Below, in pieces: positions 6,800 to 15,843 of a stretch of 15,843 nucleotides of DNA. The translations under genes and the position numbers were made by a program. The stretch is from Phellopilus nigrolimitatus (Eukaryota; Basidiomycota; Agaricomycetes; Hymenochaetales; Hymenochaetaceae), in the NCBI GenBank assembly GCA_021029095.1, contig JAJOHG010000515.1:1-15843 (forward strand), given 5' to 3'. Numbering within the stretch: position 1 is the stretch's first letter; each line of letters opens with the position of its first letter. A model generated the notes under the pieces. The model saw nothing but the letters and a program-made list of their open reading frames with translations. It had not been told where the DNA came from and did no database searches.

Positions 6800-9700
6800 A
6801 TGGCGAACAAACCCAACAAACTAGCCTTCTTGTCCCAACCTGCTCCTGCTTCCTATGTCGCTGGTCTCGGTCGAGGTGCCTCCGGTTTCACAACTCGGTC
6901 AGATATCGGTCCAGCTAGAGAAGGGCCGTCTGCAGAGGCTGTCGCGTATGTTTGATTTTGTTGTTCATTTAAAAACGGGCTCATTAACATAGCCGCATAG
7001 TGAGGCTCAAGCTCGGCGTGGCGAAGAGACTGAGGTCGACCCAGAGCAGTTTCAGGATCCCGACAATGAGATGGGTCTCTTCGCCGGGATGACATATGAG
7101 GCAGATGACGAGGAGGCCGACCGCATTTACGAGCTGGTCGACCAGAACATGGACGCTCGCAGGCGAGCCCGAAGGTGTGTGTGCCTGGTTAGTCGAGTCC
7201 CGTTTCTTCCTGAACTGTCTAATGTTACGTCTCCTTTACCCATAGGGAAGCACGTGAAGCAGAAGAGCTGGTGAAACATCGTGCAGAGCGTCCGAAAATT
7301 CAGCAGCAGTTCGCAGACTTGAAGAGAGGCCTTTCGGTCGTGACGGACGAGGAGTGGGAGGGCATACCGGAGGTCGGAAATCTTACGCGAAAAAAGCGAA
7401 AGAAGGACGAACGAAGTTTTGTAGTCCCTGACAGCGTACTTGTTGGCGATAGGTCGAAGAACGAGTATGAGAATTCTTTGGATACTATGCAACAGCAGGT
7501 TTGTTCCTAATGCTCTTGCTACTTTCGGTTTTCGCTAATAAGCACTTGAAGGGCTTGGAAACTCCCGCAGAGTCCGGAACACTCACCAATTTCGTAGAGA
7601 TCGGTCAAGCCCGCGACAAGATCCTTTCACTCAAACTCGATCAGATATCCGGCACTTCGACGGCATCCGGCATATCTAGTTCGGTGGATCCGAAAGGATA
7701 CCTAACCGATCTCGCCAGCGTAGTTCACAAGACAGACGCCGAAATAGGAGACATCAAACGTGCGCGCATGCTATTCGATTCTCTCGTTAAGTCAAACCCG
7801 AAACATGCTCCTGGATGGATCGCTGCTGCATGTGTTGAAGAACATGCCGGTCGCATGGTCGCTGCTCGCAAGTTGATCAAGGCCGGCTGTGAACATTGCG
7901 CGAAGAGTGAAGATATATGGTTGGAAGCGGCCAGACTTCATGTAAGTCTGGAAGATTTTTAACTTACGGTAGTATTTACCCTTTTTGCCTAGAATACGCC
8001 AGATGCCAAAGTTATTCTGGCCAATGCCGTGCAGCATGTCCCGCAGAGTGTAAAAATTTGGCTGAAAGCTGCCTCATTAGAGCAGGAAGCCAAGTCCAAA
8101 AAGCGTGTGCTACGCAAAGGTTTGTCTATTTTCGAATGTGCCTATCTCAAATTCATCAACCATGTCATTTCCAGCTCTTGAACAAATCCCAAACTCTGTA
8201 CGCCTTTGGAAAGAAACGGTCAACCTTGAAGAGTCAATAACGGACGCGCGCATACTTCTCGCCCGCGCCGTGGAAGTCATCCCACTGTCCGTTGAGCTCT
8301 GGCTCGCTCTGGCGCGCCTGGAAACACCCGAGAAGGCCAAGGCCGTGCTTAACAAGGCGCGCAAGGCGGTCCCGACGTCACATGAAATTTGGATTGCTGC
8401 GGGCCGTCTACTGGAGCAGGAGTCGCACGCGGCGGGCAAGACCGATGCGCAGCGCACGAAAGAGCTTGAGCTCGTCGACAAGACAATCGAGACGGGCGTG
8501 CGCGAGTTGCGTCGGCACCAGGTGCTTCTCACGCGCGAGCAATGGTTGAAAGAGGCAGAGCGCTGCGAGAGCGACGGCTCACCACGGACATGCGAGGCGA
8601 TCATTAAAGCGACAGTGGGCATGGAGGTTGAGGAAGAGGACAGATTGGACACATGGGTTGGCGATGCAGAGAGCGCGGAGGAGAGAGGGGTGATTGGAAC
8701 GGCGAGAGCGATCCTCGCATATGCGCTCAAGGTCTTTCCCGATCGGAGAACGCTTTGGGAGAAAGCTGCCAACCTCGAAAAGACACACGGGACCCGGTAT
8801 GTTGTCTCTTTTAGCCTTCTTTCAAAATTCTCATACGACAATTCATTACAGAGAGTCATTGGACGCAGTGCTTGCTCGTGCAGTGTATCACTGTCCTCAG
8901 GCCGAGGACCTCTGGCTCATGTCCGCAAAGGAGAAATGGCTTGCTGACGATGTGCCAGGAGCGCGCGAGATTTTGGAAAAGGCGTTTGTAGCAAATCCGG
9001 ACAGCGAAAAGATTTGGCTGGCCGCAGTCAAGCTCGAAGCCGAGAACGGCGAGTACGAAGTCGCAAGGGAGCTGCTTACGCGCGCGAGGAAGGTAGCGGA
9101 TACACAGCGTGTAAGACTGTTTCCCTTTAAAAAGTGGAAATAAGTTCTGACGTACTCTGGATTGTAGATCTGGATGAAGTCCGTCGTGTTCGAACGTCAA
9201 CAAGGGCAGACGGCCACGGCGCTTTCGATCCTTGAAGCCGCCTTGAAGAAGTACCCGAAGTTCGGCAAACTGTACATGATCCAAGGCCAGATCCATCAAG
9301 CGAAGAAGGCCTTCTCGGCTGCCCGCGCTTCCTATGCTGCTGGTCTGAAGGCGTGCCCGAAGGAAGTTACCCTGTGGGTGCTCGCTAGCCGGCTCGAAGA
9401 GGCGGACGGCAAGAGCATCAAGGCGCGCTCCCTGCTCGACAAGGCGCGCCTCGTGAACCCAGCCAGCGACGTCCTCTGGGCGGAGGCCGTCGGCGTCGAG
9501 GAGCGCGCGGGAAGCGGACAGCAGGGCAAGGCGGTCCTCGCGCGCGGGCTCCAGGAGTGCGCGGGCTCGGGCCTGCTGTGGTCCATGGCGATCTGGGCGG
9601 AGCCGCGCCCGACGCGCAAGGCGCGCAGCGCGGACGCGCTCCGGCGCTGCGACAGCGACGCGCGCGTGATCTGCACGGTTGCGCGCCTGTTCTGGGCGGA

Positions 9701-10033
9701 GCGCAAGATCGAGAAGGCGCGCCAGTGGTTCGCGCGCGCGGCCGCGACCGACCCGGACCAGGGCGACGCGTGGGGCTGGTGGCTCCGCTTCGAGCGCGAG
9801 CACGGGACGATTGTGGGTTGCCCTCGTTTTCGTGACGTATAGAAGCTCATTGGCATTTTTTGTTTTTGTTTTCGATCTTACAGGAACACCAAAAAGAAGT
9901 CATCGATAGGTGCGTCGCTGCGGAGCCGCACCACGGGTCCGTGTGGCAGGCCATCGCGAAGGACACAGCCAACTTCGGAAGGAAGCCGAAGGACGTCCTG
10001 GAGCTCGTCGCGAAGGAGCTCGAGAGCGCTTGA
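6800..10033 (+). CDS. PRP6: Pre-mRNA splicing factor Prp1/Prp6 (U4/U6.U5 tri-snRNP), 921 aa
   Basis: Prp6 (Prp1 in fission yeast, PRPF6 in humans) bridges the U5 and U4/U6 snRNPs in the spliceosomal tri-snRNP. Nine exons: 6800-6945, 7001-7174, 7246-7498, 7552-7941, 7993-8119, 8175-8796, 8852-9110, 9168-9812 and 9884-10033 (TGA 10031-10033). All introns are GT-AG, 51-71 bp, in consistent phase. The product, 921 aa, matches the family size (about 900-940). Residues 1-40 carry the hallmark PRP1_N start with [18 protein letters not shown] at 23-40, followed by the acidic segment [12 protein letters not shown] at 82-93. A K/R-rich run ([10 protein letters not shown]) follows within residues 107-191. 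From about residue 210 to the end runs an array of HAT/TPR-like helical repeats, each with a W at its core: [90 protein letters not shown] and [10 protein letters not shown] among them. The gene appears intact. Exons from about 8230 to 9800 use strongly G/C-ending codons. Confidence 0.95.
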
Positions 10034-10648
10034 GAGCCAAGAGGGAGAACTGTGTGGGCTTGGCTCTCTCAGCTGCACCTTGGCGCCTTCTTCGACTACT
10101 TACTCGGTCTATTCTTGATCTTCGTGATTGGCAGTCGGGCTGGGCGATGTGGGTCCCTGTGTGCCCGGGCGACAATCATGCAGATTGGCGTCGCAGACAT
10201 GTGTTTATGCGGCGTCGCCGCCATCTGTCGCCGTAGTAGTGCCGTACTCTGTGTATGTATGTAGGTTCTTGTATTCTCTTCGCCTATTGATTTTGTCGAT
10301 CGTCGGGGCTTCTCTTGCGGGATCTGCGTGTGCGACTCCCAGATCGTCAGTTACGTCTTGCATTTGCAAACGAGTAAAAAGTAATATTCATCATGAAAAA
10401 TTCGTATTGGTTGATAATCAATCCTTGAAGTACATCGTACACGACTCCATATTCTGCTAGTTATACCAACATGACGTAGCTCGCACAACCTCTCGTAGAT
10501 AAGTATGTCATCACATCTTCCCAACAACAAAGGCAAAAGAATAAAAAAGGTAACACACGCACACAACAACATCTGGGGAAGAAAGAAAGAAATCGGATGG
10601 TGGGTGGCGAGGAAGCAAATGCGAGAAACGACGGGGCGATCCCGCCGT
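10034..10648. other. Tail-to-tail intergenic region between PRP6 and the JEN-type transporter
   Basis: A 615-bp gap between two converging stop codons. It should contain both 3' untranslated regions and poly(A) sites. The AT-rich part around 10370-10600 is the likely place for both. No further gene was seen; open frames here lack known motifs. Confidence 0.45.
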
Positions 10649-12639
10649 TCAGACGTCTTGCTTCTCGGCCTCTTCGCGCAGCGAGTCCGGCGCAGACGCG
10701 TGTCCCTTTTCGTGTGCGGACGAGTCGCGTTCGGGCCTGTTGGCGCCGGCGCCGTCGCCGTCTTCTACAGCGGCCTCGTCCGCGCCGCCGCCCTCCTCGA
10801 CCGCCGTCTTGGCGTGCTCGAAGCGCGCGCCGTGGTGCTCGGGCCCGACGATCGTGACGCACACGACGAACGCGGAGACGACGCCGATGAGGATGCTCTG
10901 CACCCTCGCGTAGTCCGGGATGTCCGTGGGCACGCCGTTCTCGACGATCGTCGTGCGCAGATTTTGGCCGCCGGCTGATTTTTTTTCCATCGATATGTCA
11001 GCTGTATGTTATGTATGTGAGGGGCGAACGGGGACGGAAGATACGCACTGGCTTCGATCTGCGCGGACGCGGAGGAGATCATGTTTCCGAGCTGGTATGC
11101 GACGCCTGGAAACGTCCCTCGGAATGCGGGCGGAGATATCTCAGAGAGGAAGATTGGTATCTAGATCGACAAACAAAAATCAGCACGGCCCGTTTGGTTC
11201 CTTTCGACCATACGGTGGATAAGAAAAGAAAAGAAAAACATACAACACCCCACGCGCCCTGTACCCCGAATTGGATCCAGAAAGCACCCGCAGCAAGAGG
11301 CGAGAACTTGCTCGGCAGAATCCAAAGCGGGATGAATGCACAGATGAGGCAGACGAAGATGCTATTAATTTCCGGTATCAGAAGCACGCTTCCCATGACA
11401 GAAATAAAACGTCGTACACGATGGTGAGTCGCCGACCAAGGTACTGGCTTGCCCACCCTGCGATCGCGCCTCCTGCAATGGCGCCCTGTAGCCCAAGATA
11501 AGTCAATGAATAAGAAGGTGTAGATACGAGAACATACACAGTTCCCGATGATGGTGGCAATCGTAGCTTGGTTGCTCGAAAAGTTCTTCGAATCCTCCAG
11601 ATAGGTAGGGTAAAGATCCTGCGACCCATGGGACAGGAAGTTGAAGCCTTGATACGCAGAAATATTTGATCAGAACGACGGGTGGGCTTCTCGCGAAGTA
11701 AGCCAAATGAGCGCACCGGTCATAAGTAGCACCGCGTAAACGCAAAGGAGCCAATGGCGCTTGAGCATCTCCTTCGTCTCATGGAAGAATACCCGCGTCT
11801 TGTGCTTCGTCGTCGCGCCCTTCTCCTTCTCCAGGCGCTTCACGCGCAAGAACACCTCGCTCTCTGGGGTGATCACACGGACTATAGCGGCGAAGAACGA
11901 GATGCCCGAGGCAGTCCAGAAGAGCGCGCGCCAGCCCACCTCGACGGCAGGCACGAGGCGCAGGTTGATGACGGCAGCGATGAGGTAGCCGACGGCGTAG
12001 CCCTGCTGCACGATGCCGGACGCGAAGCCGCGCACTTCGACGGGCAGGTTCTCGAGCGCGGTCGCGGCGGCGAGCCCCCAGACGCCGCCCATGGTGATGC
12101 CGAAGAGCGAGCGCACGGCCAGAAACTGGCGGAAGGTCTGCACGAAGCCGGAGCCGATCTGGAGAAAGCAGCAGAGAAGGAGGTTGACGACGAGGGGCCA
12201 GCGACGCCCGTAGCGGTCGGAGATAATGCCGAAGAGGATTGCGCCAACGGGTCGGAAGAGGAGCGTGAGCGTGATGGATGTCGTCTGAATAGCATGGCTC
12301 CCGTCAGAATTTTGATGATAATGGAGGATGAGTTAGGGGGTAAAGGTAGACTTAGACGCACGATGTCACTGGTTTCCTTGTGGAAAACATCCTGCAAGGC
12401 GGTTACACTGAGGGAGACGCTGGGAAACGAAAGGGAAAATGAGACTTGATGCCCATTAAGTCTAGAGCAGTAAATACTGACCTGAAGAAGTCGATGGAAT
12501 CGCATGTCCAAGCCAGCCATCCGCAAAACACTTGTAAGTATTGGGTGAACGTGAGGGATGCAAGACCCTGGAGGAGCGTCCGGCTCTCGACGCTCTTCTC
12601 GCGCCGAGGGATGATGTTGCGGAGGAAGTACGGGGCCAT
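10649..12639 (-). CDS. JEN1: Jen1-type monocarboxylate (lactate/pyruvate):H+ symporter, MFS, 501 aa
   Basis: This is a plasma-membrane major facilitator importing monocarboxylates such as lactate, pyruvate or acetate with protons. Exons on the minus strand: 12639-12482, 12407-12362, 12284-11717, 11647-11538, 11485-11418, 11361-11244, 11160-11049 and 10974-10649 (stop at 10649-10651). All introns are GT-AG, 52-83 bp, phases consistent, giving 501 aa. The first membrane segment is YLQVFCGWLAWTCDSIDFFS (34-53). The MFS loop signature GIISDRYGRRW is at 87-97, its counterpart GWASQYLGRRL at 304-314. The Jen-family signature NxxSHxSQDxxxT is present as NFLSHGSQDLYPT at 260-272. Further family marks are GFASGIVQQGYAVGYL and, late, DIPDYARVQSILIGVVSAF followed by GPEHHGARFE. 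The final 60 residues are an acidic hydrophilic cytosolic tail. ATG 12639 gives a short N-terminus; a good acceptor (CCCCAG) 24 bp upstream leaves open an extra 5' exon. Substrate range is inferred from family. Confidence 0.92.
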
Positions 12640-12772
12640 GGTGTCGAGGAAGTCGTAAATGTCTGGGGAAAGAAGAGGAGTGCGTCGTCGGCGTCGTCGT
12701 CAACAACGTCGAGAACGTCAACGCTGGGGGGAAAGGAGCGTTGAGGTACGATATATGCGGAGCGGCTGATAC

Positions 12773-12779
12773 ATTTATA
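12773..12779 (-). promoter_or_regulatory. Candidate TATA box of the JEN-type gene
   Basis: TATAAAT on the minus strand, about 134 bp upstream of the chosen start codon. The position is plausible for a fungal core promoter and TATA elements are common in carbon-source-controlled transporter genes. The only support is the match itself. Confidence 0.35.
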
Positions 12780-12839
12780 CATATCATCGGCGCCTGGTTT
12801 TGATCAGATCAGCCGGCACGTTCGGCTCCGCCGTTCTTC

Positions 12840-14372
12840 CAGCTTCTTCCCCGCAATCTACGAGCAGATCTCCCAATCGCATCTGAGCAGTTTCGCAGTT
12901 TCACCCGTCGTTCAGAAATGGCATATAACACGGAAGAAAGCATTTTAGCTGCTACATGGCAGAAAAATATTGGTTCCTGCTTCGTTTCAGGTCTGTAGCA
13001 CTTAGGGCTGACGGATGTGTCAGCAAGGTTTGAGCTGCCGGTCAGCGTCGGCGTGCCGAATCTTACTAATTTACTAGGACAAATCCTCTCTCTGCGCTGC
13101 AAAAACCCACCTATAACGGGTTCGGTCTGCTTCCTGCGTACTCACTGTAAGAAAAGACGAGTCGGAGGGAAAGACGACACTGCATATAGCAGCGACCACT
13201 TGTCGAGTGACCATTACCCCTATTTCCGGGTGTGCCAGAAGTCAGGCACGACCGCTTGCAACGGACCGAAGCATCAGACCGTGGAATGAACATCCTCACG
13301 ATGTCACCGCGAAGGCGAACTGGGGCGAGCGGAAGATCCGTTGCCACCATTGGCTCATGTGGCCGCTAAATGTGAAAGCACCGTCGAACAGGAGGTCAGA
13401 CATAGCCGTGTTCCGTGTACAGTACGCGATAGGTCACGCTTTTCTCGACTCCAATTCTGCTTGCTCCAGGATCTCGTTATCAAGCTGAAGCTAACTCGAA
13501 GCTGGGGAAACAGGCTACCCCAGGCTACATTATACTCGGTAAGGAAAGTCTGGGCAATTAGAAGATTAACCTCCCTCCGGTCTCTCCCGGGTGACGATTT
13601 GCGTGATCGGCGTCCAAGAATTTCCTCTTCACCGCCATCGCTGCATCCCGCCGAAGTCCGCCAGCAGCTGATGCGATGGGCTGACCCGTTCCATGGCTTG
13701 GCGCAACACACGCACGGCCAAAAACCGAGTGCGCACAACATAACATAGCTATAACTTTCAGCAGCAAGCGTGCACCCGTTCATCGACAGTAAATATACAC
13801 ATGTTTGATGAGACACGTAAACCGCGACGCATTACAGCTGTAAAAGAATAAACAAAACGCGTCTGAAAAAAAAAGTGCATGGAGGCTGCTTAGCACCTCA
13901 CAATGCTCTTGCTTGCTAGCAAAATGTCAATTTTGTGGTAAAAAGAGCTCAGCAGCTGATGTTGTCGACATTAAAATTTGCCGTTTTTCTGCCACCTTGC
14001 AAATTTTGGCAACGGCAGATCACAACCCCGCGCGGCTTTGCAACCGAACGGGCCCTAGAATTTTGATCCTGCACACAATATCCCTGAATCTTACTCTGGA
14101 TATGTACTTAACATCGAGCTACAATCATTGGCTCCCTCTCTTTAACAAAAATTAATTTGCTCTTGACAGTCGGTCGCTGGCACACCGCCTAGTTTGCTAC
14201 AGTGTAGACAATCCGGGTGACTGGCTTCTCATATTTGCCGCACAGCAAGGCGCCTTCATTAACTGACACTTGCGCCATTGCAACTCTGCGACTCTGTCAA
14301 TGGTCGCCCCGCAATGCTGTATATGCGAGGTAATGTGACTATTCTACAGGTTGTCAAAACGCAGGGATTTAA
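12840..14372. other. Intergenic stretch without a recognisable gene
   Basis: About 1.5 kb with only short or motif-free open frames on both strands. The minus-strand frame at 13355-13816 contains an internal methionine followed by AVKRKFLDADHANRH, which looks protein-like, but nothing nearby extends it. No transposon termini, tRNA or tandem repeats were found. Confidence 0.4.
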
Positions 14373-15250
14373 AGGTATAGTCTTTCATGTATCAGCGGAT
14401 CTGTTGGGATACTTTACATTTTCTGCCGTCGCATATTCAAGAATGCCATTCCAAGGACAAATCCCGGGCTTCTCAGGCTCGTTCGAGCCCATGTCTGTTC
14501 ACGTCGTCTTTTGGGCATCCAGCCGAAGCGTCCGACACGGATAGGGATCCTGCTCGCGCGGGAACAGAACGACAGTCCGCTCGCAGAGCTCTTCCACTGC
14601 GAATTTACGGGCGAGAAAGCGGGCAAGTACAAGAAGACACGGGCGCCTAGACCCATTGCGGACATCTTAGAACTGCGTACAGACCATCGCCTCTACCTCC
14701 AAACCGCCATCAAGCTTAACAATGATCCGTTGGGCCGGAAGAAATCTCGAACGGTGCGCGACGTGCTGACGTTACCTAACCCTGACCCACTGCAGCGCCG
14801 CTCGCTCGCTGAGTGGCTCACGGTCTTTCTCGCGAACATCGACTTCATCTTCCGTTGCGACAGCAGGATCAGCAGGTCGGACAGAGTCGCGCAAATGGTT
14901 ATCAAACGTGGTACCAATGCGAAGCGCCGAAAGAGCGTCTTTTCAATCTGGCCAGAGATGCAGACGAGGAAATTCGTGCTGAACAAAGTGCTGAGGAGGT
15001 TATGGAAGAAAATATCGAACCAATTAACGCTGTGCCTTACTGCGACAGCGCCAAAGGTAAAATAGACGGAAAAATCAGTGATGTTGCATTTGCTGAGACA
15101 GTTAATAATATCAAAATTGTATTCAGAAACGGAGGGGTGGAGCAAGGAAGACCAAGCACCGACTTCGTCCCATCGTCTTCAGTTTCCGGCAAAGAACTAG
15201 GATCAAGCTCATATGATAACTTAATCATTCGGAAATTGATCAGTCAGTAA
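14373..15250 (+). pseudogene. Unrecognised open region, possibly a degraded or frame-shifted gene
   Basis: One plus-strand frame is open from 14373 to its stop at 15063-15065 (230 codons), which is long for non-coding DNA here. Its codons look coding-like, giving LAREQNDSPLAELFHCEFTG, GRKKSRTVRDVLTLPNPDPL and RRSLAEWLTVFLANIDFIF. The first in-frame ATG is near 14895, so no normal start is visible. From about 14930 the neighbouring frame (open 14813-15250) becomes the more protein-like, reading RLFNLARDADEEIRAEQSAE then EVMEENIEPINAVPYCDSA. Such a frame switch suggests a one- or two-base indel near 14900-14950, or an unrecognised intron. I recognise no domain. It could be a transposon-related or lineage-specific gene, or simply chance. 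Confidence 0.35.
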
Positions 15251-15843
15251 CGAACCAATGAGGGACCGAGGTAATCGCTTCACGCAACAAAGCTGACGGT
15301 TTAGACTATTGGTATCTCTTCCCGTAAGTATACATCCTCGATCGAGCGCTTTTTTGCACTACAATATGGTTTGCGGTATAATTTGCAGTATTGTAGATTT
15401 TTATCTCAAAGAAAAATTAGCGAAGATTTCCTTCCGAGCAAACGAGCTTACATAAGCAGAAAAACGATCAGCATGGACCCACATGTCAAATCTTCACAAA
15501 CTTCCCGTTTCTTTTATTTAGTAAGAAAGTTTGACTATTCATTCACTCATGGGTGAGTAAGTACAATTATTACCGGGTAGCTCGCCATTTAGTGTTCGCT
15601 CTCTAAGGCCTGCGTGATCAAAATCTCGCTTTTCCGTGAACGCAACGTGATGGCACACTCGAAAGGTGCAGGGTGACTATAGCATAGAAAACAAAACAAA
15701 AGGCAGTGAGCTGTGAGACATAGCAAAAACAGACAAATAAGTTGGTAAGACACGAAGTCCGGGTAAAAACACCACCACTTCGAGGAATATTCACGAACGC
15801 ACCGAAACAACGCACCTGATAAGACTCGAAATGTATTCTCCCT
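15251..15843. other. No feature recognised to the window end
   Basis: About 590 bp of AT-leaning sequence with short, motif-free frames. No repeat ends, tRNA or splice-supported exons were seen. Confidence 0.4.

Noticed and set aside
8856..9803. 315-codon minus-strand open frame, rich in Arg and Leu
   Set aside because: It is antisense to PRP6 exons 7 and 8; the long frame results from G/C-ending codons on the coding strand.
11754..12449. 231-codon plus-strand open frame
   Set aside because: It is antisense to the GC-rich third exon of the JEN-type transporter, whose minus-strand reading has strong family motifs.
13558..13767. Possible minus-strand first exon (internal Met followed by AVKRKFLDADHANRH)
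   Set aside because: No downstream exon could be joined that yields a recognisable or longer product.

Overview
The window looks like nuclear DNA of a basidiomycete fungus, most likely a mushroom-forming Agaricomycete. The genes are split by many short GT-AG introns (about 40-118 bp), lie close together on both strands, and encode basidiomycete-like versions of eukaryotic proteins. All exon coordinates were read by eye and have no transcript support.

Three intact genes occupy the centre. On the minus strand, 4977-6718 encodes a 460-residue protein I do not recognise (6 exons). It is divergent from a plus-strand gene at 6800-10033 (9 exons, 921 aa) for the U4/U6.U5 tri-snRNP splicing factor Prp1/Prp6; only 81 bp separate the two start codons. 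Convergent with PRP6, 10649-12639 on the minus strand (8 exons, 501 aa) encodes a Jen1-type monocarboxylate/H+ symporter carrying the family signature NxxSHxSQDxxxT. The splicing and transporter genes have no evident functional link; they are simply neighbours.

The left 2.4 kb is a graveyard of gene fragments between two direct copies of an ACCCGT/ACGGGT-rich repeat. It holds a broken central piece of the oligosaccharyltransferase catalytic subunit STT3 (minus strand, one nonsense codon and one frameshift). Inside that piece, on the same strand, sits a multi-exon fragment of a SulP/SLC26-like vacuolar transporter resembling yeast Vsb1/YGR125W. Next to it is a plus-strand fragment of a short-chain reductase resembling Erg27, with its catalytic middle deleted. 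None is complete. Three unrelated host-gene pieces packed between related repeats suggest capture by a mobile element or repeated ectopic recombination.

At 3636-3948 lies a textbook non-autonomous hAT element (MITE): a perfect 8-bp target duplication, about 20-bp terminal inverted repeats beginning TAGTGTTGCCG, and a fold-back interior of GGTTCGG/CCGAACC words centred on an 18-bp palindrome.

The right 3 kb (12640-15843) has no recognisable gene. An unusually long open stretch at 14373-15250 may be a degraded or unrecognised gene.
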